Part shown: piece after piece, positions 14,031 through 21,475 of the stretch | Layout of the letters: each line of letters begins with the position of its first letter | Numbering within the stretch: position 1 is the stretch's first letter | NCBI RefSeq assembly: GCF_900108565.1 | Contig: NZ_LT629971.1 | Location: 5,456,001-5,520,000, forward strand | Direction of reading: 5' to 3' | Length of the DNA: 64,000 bases | Source: Mycolicibacterium rutilum | GTDB lineage: Bacteria > Actinomycetota > Actinomycetes > Mycobacteriales > Mycobacteriaceae | Notes under the pieces: model-generated | The model's input: the letters and a program-made list of their open reading frames with translations, nothing else | Databases searched by the model: none | Told to the model about the DNA's origin: nothing | Made by a program: the position numbers and the translations under genes

Positions 14031-15269
14031 GTGGATTTCGCCCTGCCCGACCATCTACCCGGACTGCTCGCGGAGATGGACGCGTTCATCGAAGCCGAGA
14101 TCAAACCGCTCGAGCGCGAGAACATCCAGTATTTCGACAAGCGTCGCGAACACGCCCGCACCGACTGGGACAACGACGGCGTGCCGCGCCGCGAGTGGGA
14201 GGACCTTCTCGACGAGATGCGCAGGCGCGCAGACGCGGCCGGCTGGTTACGGTACGGGCTGCCGTCGCGGTTCGGCGGCCGCGACGGCAGCAACATCGAC
14301 ATGGCGGTGATCCGCGAGCATCTCGCGCACAAGGGGCTGGGGCTGCACAACGACCTGCAGAACGAGTCGTCGATCGTCGGCAACTTCCCGCAGGTGATCA
14401 TGATGGACCGGTTCGGCACCGAGCAGCAGAAGGCCGAATGGACCGAGGCGCTGATCACCGGTGAGCGGTCGATGGCCTTCGGGCTCACCGAACCCGACCA
14501 CGGCTCCGACGCCACCTGGATGGAGACCACCGCGGTACGCGACGGCGACGAGTGGGTCATCAACGGCGCCAAGCGATTCAACACGGGCGTGCACCGGGCC
14601 ACGCACGATCTGGTGTTCGCCAGAACATCCGGCGATCGCGGTCAGGCGCGGGGCATCACCGCGTTCCTGGTGCCGACCGACGCGCCGGGCTTCACCGTGC
14701 CGTACTACTGGTGGTCGTTCAACATGCCGACCGACCACGGCGAGGTGTCGCTGTCCGACGTCCGCGTGCCCGACGACGCGATCCTCGGCGAGGTGGACCG
14801 CGGGCTCGAGGTCGGCCAGACGTTCCTGCACGAGAACAGGATCCGGCAGGCGGCCAGCAGCCTGGGCGCCGCGCAGTATTGCATCGACCGGGCCGTGCAG
14901 TACGCGGGAGAACGCAAGGTGTTCGGCAAGCCGCTGGCGGTCAACCAGGCGGTGCAGTGGCCGCTGGTGGAGTTGCAGACCGAGGCGCAGATGGTCCGGC
15001 TGCTGGTGTACTACGCCGCTTCGGAGTTGGACCGTAACCACCACATGGAGGTCTCCGACAAGGTGTCGATGGCCAACTATCGCGCCAACCGGTTGGTGTG
15101 CGAGGCGTCCGACCGGGCGATGCAGGTGTTCGGCGGCGTCGGCTACAGCCGCCATGAGCCGTTCGAGCACATCTACCGGCACCACCGCCGCTACCGGATC
15201 ACCGAGGGCGCCGAGGAGATCCAGATCCGCCGGGTGGCGCAGCGGCTGTTCGGGTTCGGCAAGCGTTGA
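14031..15269 (+). CDS. Acyl-CoA dehydrogenase (ACAD10/11- or LvaC-like)
   Basis: The 412-aa acyl-CoA dehydrogenase has the flavin/substrate motif AFGLTEPDHGSDAT (about residues 149-162), VINGAKRFNTGV, and a C-terminal QVFGGVGYSRHEPFEHIYRHHRRYRITEGAEEIQ that ends in the family's arginine-rich close. It overlaps the kinase gene by 4 bp. The order dehydrogenase, APH-type kinase, DUF6285 is that of the levulinate genes lvaC/A/B and mirrors the fused animal ACAD10/11, where a 4-hydroxyacyl-CoA is phosphorylated and then processed by the dehydrogenase domain. I infer this role from context and fold, not from substrate residues. GTG start at 14031. Confidence 0.8.
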   Translation: MDFALPDHLPGLLAEMDAFIEAEIKPLERENIQYFDKRREHARTDWDNDGVPRREWEDLLDEMRRRADAAGWLRYGLPSRFGGRDGSNIDMAVIREHLAHKGLGLHNDLQNESSIVGNFPQVIMMDRFGTEQQKAEWTEALITGERSMAFGLTEPDHGSDATWMETTAVRDGDEWVINGAKRFNTGVHRATHDLVFARTSGDRGQARGITAFLVPTDAPGFTVPYYWWSFNMPTDHGEVSLSDVRVPDDAILGEVDRGLEVGQTFLHENRIRQAASSLGAAQYCIDRAVQYAGERKVFGKPLAVNQAVQWPLVELQTEAQMVRLLVYYAASELDRNHHMEVSDKVSMANYRANRLVCEASDRAMQVFGGVGYSRHEPFEHIYRHHRRYRITEGAEEIQIRRVAQRLFGFGKR

Positions 15270-16237
15270 GCCGCGAGCTGGCCGACGCGCTGACCGGGGT
15301 GCTGCGCCCGGTGCTCGGCGACACCATCGCCGTCGAGAACCTGCGCGCGCTGACCGGCGGAGCCAGCCGCACGACGTGGGCGTTCGACGCCGTCACCGAC
15401 AGCCGTCGGGCGCTGATCCTGCGCACCGGGCCACCCGACGACGTGCACGCCTCAATGGAGTTGGAGGCGGCGGTGCAGCAGCGGGCGGCCGCCGCCGGCG
15501 CGCCGGTGCCGCACATCCTGGCCGCCGACAATTCGCCCGCGGCGCTGGGCAATCCGTACCTGATCTGTGACGCCAAAGGCGGCGAGACGATCGTGCGCCG
15601 GATCTACCGCGCGCTCGACGATGCCGGGCGCGCGCGGTTGTTGCAGCAGTGTGCGCAGGCGCTGGCGGCCATCCACCGGGCGGACTACCGGGGCGCCGGG
15701 GTGCCGCCGGCCGACCAGCTCGCCGGGTGGCGCGACCAGCTCGACGAGATGGGCGACACCACAGCCACATTCGAATGGGCGTTTCGGTGGCTGGCCGAGC
15801 ACCGGCCGCCGCTATCGGAGCAGGTGCTGGTGCACGGTGACTTCCGAATGGGCAACCTGATCGTCGACGACGGCGGGCTGGCAGCGGTGCTGGACTGGGA
15901 GCTCGTACACGTCGGCGAGCGCTACGAGGATCTGGCGTGGTTCTGCATCCGCGCATGGCGGTTCGGCGCCGTCGAGGAGCTGGGAGCGGGCGGTCTGGGC
16001 AGCGTCGAGGCATTCCTGTCGGCGTACGAGGCGGCCGCGGGCATGGCGCTCGACCGCGTCGCGTTCCGCTGGTGGCTGGTCGCCGCCACGCTGTCGTGGG
16101 GCGTCATCTGCCGGTATCAGGCCGAGCGGCACCTGTCCGGGCAGACCGAATCGGTGGAGTTGGCCGCGATCGGGCGGCGGGTGGCCGAAACCGAGTGGGA
16201 CGTGCTGGATCTGCTGGAGGGAGGTGGGCCGCGATGA
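15266..16237 (+). CDS. APH-type phosphotransferase, LvaA-like hydroxyacyl-CoA kinase candidate
   Basis: The 323-aa protein is of the aminoglycoside-phosphotransferase (choline-kinase) fold. The catalytic loop VHGDFRMGNLIV (about residues 190-201) and the metal site AVLDWELVHVGERYEDLAWF (about 207-226) are intact. The N-lobe has ALTGGASRTTWAF, the nucleotide-loop equivalent. A TTG start overlaps the dehydrogenase stop (TTGA), and the stop overlaps the DUF6285 gene (ATGA), so the three are coupled. In such sets the substrate is a 4-hydroxyacyl-CoA rather than an antibiotic. An antibiotic-resistance role is unlikely. Confidence 0.8.
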   Translation: MSRELADALTGVLRPVLGDTIAVENLRALTGGASRTTWAFDAVTDSRRALILRTGPPDDVHASMELEAAVQQRAAAAGAPVPHILAADNSPAALGNPYLICDAKGGETIVRRIYRALDDAGRARLLQQCAQALAAIHRADYRGAGVPPADQLAGWRDQLDEMGDTTATFEWAFRWLAEHRPPLSEQVLVHGDFRMGNLIVDDGGLAAVLDWELVHVGERYEDLAWFCIRAWRFGAVEELGAGGLGSVEAFLSAYEAAAGMALDRVAFRWWLVAATLSWGVICRYQAERHLSGQTESVELAAIGRRVAETEWDVLDLLEGGGPR

Positions 16238-16584
16238 GCTGGCTCTACGGTCGGCCGACCGCCGCGGAGCTGGTCGCCGCGGTCGCGGGGTTCCTGGAGA
16301 ACGACGTGCGCAGCGCGACCGCGCCCGGCGGAGGGGCCGATACCGGCCAGGTCAACTTCCACGCCCGCGTCGCGGCCAACGTGCTGCGCATCGTCGAACG
16401 CGAACTGCAGGACAGCACCGCGTCGGAGGTGTTCGACGCGCTCGGGCGGCTCGGCTACGCCGACGAGCCCACGCTGGCGGCGGCGATCCGCGCCGGCGAG
16501 CTCGACGGCCGGGCGGCCGACGTGCTGCCGGTGCTGCGCACGCTGGTGCGCCACCGCCTCGACGTCAACCACCCCGGCTACTGA
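16234..16584 (+). CDS. DUF6285 (LvaB-like) small protein
   Basis: The 116-aa protein has the DUF6285 pattern RPTAAELVAAVAGFLENDV followed by NFHARVAANVLRIVERELQ (about residues 45-63), then helices. Relatives sit next to APH-type kinases; in the levulinate pathway the equivalent small protein LvaB is needed for kinase activity, so a kinase-partner role is likely. Its stop codon lies directly against the left inverted repeat of the IS1182-type element, but the reading frame seems complete. Confidence 0.75.
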   Translation: MSWLYGRPTAAELVAAVAGFLENDVRSATAPGGGADTGQVNFHARVAANVLRIVERELQDSTASEVFDALGRLGYADEPTLAAAIRAGELDGRAADVLPVLRTLVRHRLDVNHPGY

Positions 16585-16625
16585 GCGATTTGTGAGTGAA
16601 AACGATCGCTCAGTGGGTGTTGCGA
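16585..16625. repeat. Left terminal inverted repeat of the IS1182-type element
   Basis: 41 bp beginning GCGATTTGTGAGTGA. It abuts the TGA stop of the DUF6285 gene and pairs with 18321-18361 with five mismatches, three of them in one AAA/TTT block. Confidence 0.85.
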
Positions 16626-16676
16626 AATGCCGAGTGAGGTGTTTGGCGTTCGGGACTGAGCGCGACACGATGAGTT

Positions 16677-18260
16677 ATGGCTCGTTCGTATCGTCCTGTG
16701 GTGCGTGATCAGGAGTTCTTGTTGCCGCCGAATATGGCGGACTGGCTGCCTGCAGATCATCTGGTGTGGTTTGTCCTTGATGTGGTCGAGCAACTCGACA
16801 CTTCGAGGTTGCACGCACAGCGGCGCACTGGTGGCGTCGGGCGGGCGGGTTATGACCCGGATATGTTGTTGGCGTTGTTGATCTATGCCTATGCGACAGG
16901 GCAGCGGTCATCGCGCCAGATTGAACGGTTGTGCACCGACCATGTCGCCTATCGGGTGGTGTGTGCTCAGGACCGGCCGGATCACACCACGATCGCGCGA
17001 TTCCGCGCGGCTCACGATGAGGCGTTCACCGACCTGTTCGCCCAGGTGCTGCGCTTGTGCGCCCAAGCCGGGATGGTTCAGGTCGGGGTGGTTTCTATTG
17101 ATGGCACCAAGATCGCAGCCAACGCCTCGAAATCAGCGAACCGGTCTCAGCGGTGGGTGGCTGAGCAAGCTCGCCGGATCGCCGAGGATGTGGTCAGTCA
17201 AGCCGCCGCGGTCGATGCCGCCGAAGACGCCGCAGAAGCCCAAGCCGGCCCGGCGCAGCGCCCGCCGGCCGAATTGGCTACCCCTGCCGGGCGCGCGGCG
17301 GCGATCAAGAGGGCCAAGGAAGAGATCGCCCGTCAAGACGCCGCCAACGCCGAGGCCGACGCTGCCGATGAGGCCCGTCAAGAGCACTACCTGCAGCGCG
17401 TGGAGGCCGGTGAAGTCGTGTCGAGTCGACCACCGGCTGGAGTGGATCAGGTGCGCCTGTATCAGGCCAGGATTGCCCGTGAACAGCGGCGTCTGGCCCC
17501 GTTGCTGAATGTGCGCGGGACCGCAGAGGCCAACCAGCGTGCCGCGATTCGCAAGATCCTCAAGAAGGCCCAAGCCGGATTGGCCCGGGCTCAGCAAGAG
17601 CAGGCCGCCGGGCTGGCTGACCGGCGGGGCGCGTCTGAACGCCGACGCGTCCGCCTCGGCGTTCAGCGTGGCCAGGCACGCGGGCCTGTGGTCAATCTGA
17701 CCGATCCGCAGGCTCGATTGATGGTCGAGGGCGCCGGCGGCGGATCGGTTCAGGGCTACAACAGCCAGATCGTGTGCTCTGATGACCACTTCGTGATCGG
17801 GTTGCACATCTCCCAAGACGCCAACGATCTACATTGCTGGACACCAGCTTTGGCTGCGGCCACGACCCACATGGATGCCCTCAACAAGACGATCGAATTG
17901 GTCCTAGCCGACAACGGCTACTTCACCGAAGACAACATCACCAGCCCCGGGCCCGAGCGGCTCATAGCCCCGGGCCGGGGTCGAGCCGTTCATCACGACG
18001 CTAAACACCAATCCATTCAAGGCCCGCCACCACCGGATCTGTCACCGCGCGATGCGATGCGTCACACCCTGCGCGACCCCGAGCAGGCCCAACGATACAA
18101 ACGCCGTTCGGCAACCGTGGAACCGGTAATCGGACACCTCAAAGACCGCATCGGCCTACGCCGCTTCGCCCGCCGCGGCCTGGCAGCCGTCAGCGCCGAA
18201 CTGCATCTGGCCGCCGCAGCACTGAACCTCACTAAACTCCACACAGCCACCGCCGGATAA
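16677..18260 (+). CDS. IS1182-family transposase
   Basis: The 527-aa DDE transposase begins with the DUF772 helical domain (YRPVVRDQEFLLPPNMADWLP, about residues 5-25, to the RPDHTTIARFRAAH block near 100). The DDE catalytic core follows: first Asp in VSIDGTKIAANAS (about 140-152), second in LVLADNGYFTEDN (about 406-418), and Glu in KRRSATVEPVIGHLKDRIGLRRF (about 476-498). A charged Ala/Glu/Gln-rich insert (about 165-300) separates the first two acids, as in this family. It starts at the ATG 52 bp inside the left repeat. The gene is intact, so the element may be active. Confidence 0.9.
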   Translation: MARSYRPVVRDQEFLLPPNMADWLPADHLVWFVLDVVEQLDTSRLHAQRRTGGVGRAGYDPDMLLALLIYAYATGQRSSRQIERLCTDHVAYRVVCAQDRPDHTTIARFRAAHDEAFTDLFAQVLRLCAQAGMVQVGVVSIDGTKIAANASKSANRSQRWVAEQARRIAEDVVSQAAAVDAAEDAAEAQAGPAQRPPAELATPAGRAAAIKRAKEEIARQDAANAEADAADEARQEHYLQRVEAGEVVSSRPPAGVDQVRLYQARIAREQRRLAPLLNVRGTAEANQRAAIRKILKKAQAGLARAQQEQAAGLADRRGASERRRVRLGVQRGQARGPVVNLTDPQARLMVEGAGGGSVQGYNSQIVCSDDHFVIGLHISQDANDLHCWTPALAAATTHMDALNKTIELVLADNGYFTEDNITSPGPERLIAPGRGRAVHHDAKHQSIQGPPPPDLSPRDAMRHTLRDPEQAQRYKRRSATVEPVIGHLKDRIGLRRFARRGLAAVSAELHLAAAALNLTKLHTATAG

Positions 18261-18320
18261 CTCCGGCATCACCGTTGCACCCGGCGACATCCCCACCATC
18301 ACCGGCTCACCGCTCACAAA

Positions 18321-18361
18321 TCGCAACACCCACTCAGCGAACGAAATCACTCACAAATCGC
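18321..18361. repeat. Right terminal inverted repeat of the IS1182-type element
   Basis: Inverted partner of 16585-16625. On the minus strand it contributes the final Asp and Leu codons and the TGA stop of the methyltransferase gene, which crosses the IS boundary. Confidence 0.85.
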
Positions 18362-18986
18362 CCCGGCGGGCCCGCGCCAGCCACGCCGGTTCATCGACCA
18401 GCGACCCGGCCGGCTGCCCGAACGCGGCGACGTGGGCCTCCCCGATGACGCCGCGATAGGTCGTCTCGACCAGCGACTCGAGCGTCCAGCCGTCGCCGAA
18501 CGCGCCGCGGATGTCGTCCTCGCTGACCTGCGGCCCGAAGCCGTGGCCGCGGTCCGACAGCGCCAGCACGTGCACGGTCCCGCCCGGTTCACAGGCCGCG
18601 TGCAGGCTGGCCACATACCGGGCGCGGTCGGCGGCGGCGAAGATGTGGAACAGGGCGCTGTCGAGGATCGTGTCGTAGCGGGTCGCGCTGCCGAGGTTCG
18701 TCGCGTCAGCCACCGCGAACCGCGCCTCGACATGCTGGGCCGCCGCGTTGGCCCGCGCGTGCTCGATCGCCGCCGGGGCGTAGTCGACGCCGAGCACGTC
18801 GTAACCCAGTCGGGTCAGCAGGATCGTGTGCTCGCCCGCGCCGCAACCGACGTCGAGCACGCGGCCGGTGAACCCGCCCGCGCGTTCGAGTTCCACGATC
18901 GCGGGCTGGGGCGCTCCGATCACCCAGGGCGGGGTTCCGCTCTTGTAGGCGTCGTCGAATAGGGACAGAGTGGGTGTGACATCCAT
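18351..18986 (-). CDS. Class I SAM-dependent methyltransferase
   Basis: The 211-aa protein has the Rossmann methyltransferase motif I VLDVGCGAGEHTILL (about residues 43-57), motif II GVDYAP and an acidic motif III region FAVADATNL. The small size and the FHIFAAADRARYVASLHAACEPGG block are typical of mycobacterial small-molecule methyltransferases. The ATG at 18986 (MDVTP) was chosen over a TTG at 19007. The last residues and stop codon come from the right repeat of the IS1182-type element, so a few native C-terminal residues have probably been lost. The catalytic domain is intact. Acceptor unknown. Confidence 0.8.
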   Translation of the reverse strand: MDVTPTLSLFDDAYKSGTPPWVIGAPQPAIVELERAGGFTGRVLDVGCGAGEHTILLTRLGYDVLGVDYAPAAIEHARANAAAQHVEARFAVADATNLGSATRYDTILDSALFHIFAAADRARYVASLHAACEPGGTVHVLALSDRGHGFGPQVSEDDIRGAFGDGWTLESLVETTYRGVIGEAHVAAFGQPAGSLVDEPAWLARARRGDL

Positions 18987-19000
18987 GCCGCCAGTGTTCA

Positions 19001-19020
19001 ACCTCAACGCCCGTTGAGGT
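19001..19020. promoter_or_regulatory. 20-bp dyad, MerR-type operator candidate
   Basis: The perfect 9-bp arms ACCTCAACG and CGTTGAGGT flank 2 bp. CCTCAA...TTGAGG dyads are common targets of MerR/SoxR-type activators. It lies between the divergent methyltransferase and SnoaL-like genes and ends just before the AAGGAGG ribosome-binding site of the latter. No MerR gene is in the window. Confidence 0.5.
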
Positions 19021-19032
19021 CAAGGAGGACTC

Positions 19033-19425
19033 ATGACCGTCGCCGACGACACGATCACCGACGTGGCGGATCAGCTGTTCGGCGCGATCGAGCGCGGCGA
19101 CCGCGAGGCGGTGCAACGGTTGTGGAGCGAGCACATCGTGGTCTGGAAGGTTGCCGACGCCGACCGCGACAAGGACCGGGCGCTGCGGGTGATCGATTGG
19201 TTCATCGGCGCGACGACGCAGCGTCGCTATGAGATCCTCGACCGAAGGCTGTTCGACGGCGGGTTTGTCCAGCAACACATCCTGCACGCCAGCGGAAGCA
19301 ACGGCGGGGCGATCGCGATGCGCGTCTGCATCGTGGTCAAGCTGGACGGCGACGGACTGATCAGCTCGATCGACGAGTACTTCGATCCGGCCGAGATCGC
19401 CCCGCTGCTCGGGTCGACGAGGTGA
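19033..19425 (+). CDS. SnoaL/NTF2-like protein
   Basis: The 130-aa protein has an alpha+beta cone (NTF2-like) pattern: an N-terminal helix VADQLFGAIERGDREAVQRLW, then RYEILDRRLFDGGFVQQHILHA and VCIVVKLDGDGLISSIDEYFDPAEI, the usual SnoaL-like ending. Such proteins can be isomerases, hydrolases or binding proteins, and no substrate can be inferred. A strong AAGGAGG precedes the ATG. The YceI gene follows after 12 bp with its own ribosome-binding site, so the two are probably one operon. Confidence 0.75.
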   Translation: MTVADDTITDVADQLFGAIERGDREAVQRLWSEHIVVWKVADADRDKDRALRVIDWFIGATTQRRYEILDRRLFDGGFVQQHILHASGSNGGAIAMRVCIVVKLDGDGLISSIDEYFDPAEIAPLLGSTR

Positions 19426-19437
19426 CGAGGAGACGAC

Positions 19438-19971
19438 ATGGCAAGTCTGAGTGAGCTTTTCAGCGATCCGGGATCGGCGGGTCGCTGGGTACTCGACCCC
19501 GGACAGTCCACCGTCACGGTGAAAAGCAAGTCGCTGTGGGGTCTGCTGCCCGTCAAGGGGCGGTTCACCGAGCTCACCGGCGAGGGTCAGCTCACCGCCC
19601 CGCAGACCGTGTCCGGGCGCGTCGACATCAAGGCGGCGTCGCTTCGCACCGGCATCCGCAAACGCGACGAGCACCTGCACTCCGCGGATTTCTTTGAAGC
19701 CGAGAAGTTTCCGGACATCACCGTGGTCGTCACCGGGGCCGACGCGATCGACGGTGACACGCTCGACCTGCGCGCCGACCTCACCATCAAGAACACCACC
19801 CGGCCGCTGACACTGCGCGTCTCGGTGACGCCGGTCGGCGACGGCGGAATGCGGCTGAGCACGCAGGCGTCGGTCGACCGGCAGGACTTCGGCGTCGACG
19901 GCAACATGGCGGGCATGATCGGTGACAACGCGACGATCTCCGGCGACTTGGTGTTCCGGCACGCCGGCTAG
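19438..19971 (+). CDS. YceI-family lipid-binding protein
   Basis: The 177-aa protein has the YceI lipocalin-like barrel: WVLDPGQSTVTVKSKSLWGLLPVKGRF (about residues 17-43), the SADFFEAEKFPDITVVVTG block (about 80-98) and the closing strands TISGDLVFRHAG. Family members bind isoprenoid or amide lipids. There is no signal peptide here, as in many mycobacterial members. It follows the SnoaL-like gene closely, and its stop overlaps the promoter region of the response-regulator gene. Confidence 0.8.
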   Translation: MASLSELFSDPGSAGRWVLDPGQSTVTVKSKSLWGLLPVKGRFTELTGEGQLTAPQTVSGRVDIKAASLRTGIRKRDEHLHSADFFEAEKFPDITVVVTGADAIDGDTLDLRADLTIKNTTRPLTLRVSVTPVGDGGMRLSTQASVDRQDFGVDGNMAGMIGDNATISGDLVFRHAG

Positions 19972-19974
19972 CCG

Positions 19975-19980
19975 TACCAT
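19975..19980 (+). promoter_or_regulatory. -10 box of leaderless response-regulator promoter
   Basis: TACCAT lies 6 nt before the ATG at 19987 and just after the YceI stop. The same hexamer and spacing occur at 264-269 for the minus-strand gene at the left edge. Confidence 0.45.
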
Positions 19981-19986
19981 CACCGC

Positions 19987-20388
19987 ATGGCCGACTCATC
20001 GCGTCCGCTGCGGGTCCTCGTCTACAGCGACAACCCACGAACCCGCGAAGAGGTGCAACTGGCGCTGGGCAAGCGGGTCCACCCGGAACTGCCCGAACTG
20101 ACCTACTTCGAGGTCGCGACCGGCCCGATGGTCATCCGACAGATGGATCAGGGTGGCTTCGATCTGGTGATCCTCGACGGCGAGGCCAGCCCCACCGGCG
20201 GGATGGGAATCGCCAAGCAGCTCAAGGACGAGATCGCCGACTGCCCACCGATCCTGGTGCTCACGGGGCGGCCCGACGACGCGTGGCTGGCGCGGTGGTC
20301 GCGGGCCGAGGCGGCGGTGCCGCACCCGATCGACCCGATCCGGCTCGGCGACGCCGTCGCGGGCCTGCTGCGCACCCTCGTGCAATAG
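19987..20388 (+). CDS. Orphan response regulator (receiver domain only, Rv3143-like)
   Basis: The 133-aa protein consists of a single CheY-like receiver domain. Visible are the acidic start VYSDN, the phosphoacceptor Asp in LVILDGEA (about residue 60) and the switch Thr in LVLTGRP. The position that normally holds the invariant Lys-Pro is His-Pro (AVPHPIDP), so phosphorylation chemistry may be altered. There is no output domain. It stands just upstream of nuoA, as Rv3143 does in M. tuberculosis (where a PPE gene intervenes). A link to respiration is suggested only by this conserved position. Confidence 0.8.
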   Translation: MADSSRPLRVLVYSDNPRTREEVQLALGKRVHPELPELTYFEVATGPMVIRQMDQGGFDLVILDGEASPTGGMGIAKQLKDEIADCPPILVLTGRPDDAWLARWSRAEAAVPHPIDPIRLGDAVAGLLRTLVQ

Positions 20389-20555
20389 CCCGCAAATACG
20401 CGTATTCGCCTGTCGCACAGGCCTGTTGGAGGCACGACGGCATCGCCGATCGTTGCCAATAGCGATACTAACCAAAACGTGTGGCGTGCATCGCAAAGCC
20501 CGCTAGTGTGTGGGTAAGCTCACATCGACAGCCCACGAGGGAGCGTTTGCGCGGT
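20389..20555 (+). promoter_or_regulatory. nuo operon leader region
   Basis: This is the 167-bp gap before nuoA. It contains a perfect 12-bp palindrome AATACGCGTATT (20395-20406) and a 6-bp-arm hairpin with a 3-nt loop (20408-20422), which may end the response-regulator transcript. Two -10-like hexamers, TAGTGT (20504-20509) and TAAGCT (20515-20520), could start the nuo message. A GAGGGAGC site precedes nuoA. Which promoter is used cannot be told. Confidence 0.4.
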
Positions 20556-20930
20556 ATGGATTTGTACACGCCAATCCTGGTGCTTGGCGCTATTGCGGCG
20601 GCGTTCGCAGTCGGCTCGGTCGGCATTGCTCTGCTGGTCGGACCACGGCGCTACAACCGAGCCAAGCTCGAGGCCTACGAATGCGGCATCGAGCCGGTGC
20701 CGCACGGCGGCCCGTCCGGTCAGCCCACCGGCCAGCGGTTTCCGATCAAGTACTACTTGACCGCGATGTTGTTCATCATCTTCGACATCGAGATCGTCTT
20801 CCTCTACCCGTGGGCTGTCGCTTTCGACAATCTCGGACTGTTTGCGCTGGTAGAGATGCTGCTGTTCATGCTGACGGTGTTCGTGGCCTACGCGTACGTC
20901 TGGCGGCGAGGAGGCCTGCAATGGGACTAG
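20556..20930 (+). CDS. nuoA: NADH-quinone oxidoreductase subunit A
   Basis: The 124-aa membrane subunit of complex I has three transmembrane segments (about residues 7-29, 66-86 and 96-115) and the conserved loop YECGIEPVP between the first two, which sits near the quinone site. FPIKYYLTAMLFIIFDIE is the family signature. I chose the ATG at 20556; the frame extends to 20481. The stop overlaps the start of nuoB by 10 bp. This begins the 14-gene nuo operon that couples NADH oxidation by menaquinone to proton pumping. Confidence 0.95.
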   Translation: MDLYTPILVLGAIAAAFAVGSVGIALLVGPRRYNRAKLEAYECGIEPVPHGGPSGQPTGQRFPIKYYLTAMLFIIFDIEIVFLYPWAVAFDNLGLFALVEMLLFMLTVFVAYAYVWRRGGLQWD

Positions 20931-21475
20931 AAGAGAAACTGCCCGGCGGAATTCTGCTGTCCACCGTCGAGAAGGTGGCCGGCTACATCCGCAAGGGGTC
21001 GCTATGGCCGGCGACGTTCGGCCTGGCGTGCTGCGCGATCGAGATGATGGCCACGGCCGGTCCGCGCTTCGACATCTCGCGGTTCGGCATGGAGCGCTTC
21101 TCCGCGACGCCGCGGCAGGCCGACCTGATGATCGTCGCGGGCCGGGTGAGCCAGAAGATGGCGCCGGTGCTGCGGCAGATCTACGACCAGATGGCCGAAC
21201 CGAAATGGGTGCTCGCGATGGGCGTCTGCGCCTCCTCGGGCGGGATGTTCAATAACTACGCGATCGTGCAGGGCGTCGACCACGTGGTGCCGGTGGACAT
21301 CTACCTGCCCGGCTGCCCACCGCGGCCCGAGATGCTGCTGCACGCGATCCTCAAGCTGCACGACAAGATTCAGGAAATGCCGCTCGGCGTGCACCGCGAA
21401 GAGGCCGTGCGCGAAGCCGAGCAGGCGGCGCTGGCCGTCACGCCGACCATCGAGCTCAAGGGTTTGCTGCGGTGA
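20921..21475 (+). CDS. nuoB: NADH-quinone oxidoreductase subunit B
   Basis: The 184-aa peripheral-arm subunit holds the terminal [4Fe-4S] cluster N2 that passes electrons to quinone. Cysteines appear in LACCAIEMMATAGPRFD (about residues 36-52), GVCASSGGMF (about 101-110) and GCPPRPE (about 131-137), the canonical set. The ATG at 20921 lies inside the end of nuoA; the frame is open further upstream, but this start fits the family. It overlaps nuoC by 4 bp. Confidence 0.95.
   Translation: MGLEEKLPGGILLSTVEKVAGYIRKGSLWPATFGLACCAIEMMATAGPRFDISRFGMERFSATPRQADLMIVAGRVSQKMAPVLRQIYDQMAEPKWVLAMGVCASSGGMFNNYAIVQGVDHVVPVDIYLPGCPPRPEMLLHAILKLHDKIQEMPLGVHREEAVREAEQAALAVTPTIELKGLLR

Larger units (their letters stand above)
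16585..18361 (+). mobile_element. IS1182-family insertion sequence, complete
   Basis: The 1777-bp element is bounded by 41-bp imperfect terminal inverted repeats (16585-16625 and 18321-18361; 36 of 41 match) and holds one intact transposase gene. Near the right end, CTCACAAATCG occurs a second time (18313-18323) as a subterminal copy of the outer repeat. I see no convincing target duplication. It sits between the DUF6285 gene and the methyltransferase gene and supplies the stop codon of the latter. Confidence 0.85.

Noticed and set aside
15266..16237. Aminoglycoside resistance gene
   Set aside because: Kinase fold is APH-like, but coupling to an acyl-CoA dehydrogenase and DUF6285 points to an acyl-CoA substrate.
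16585..18361. Target-site duplication of the IS1182-type element
   Set aside because: The bases outside the repeats (TGA on the left, CCCGG on the right) do not match.
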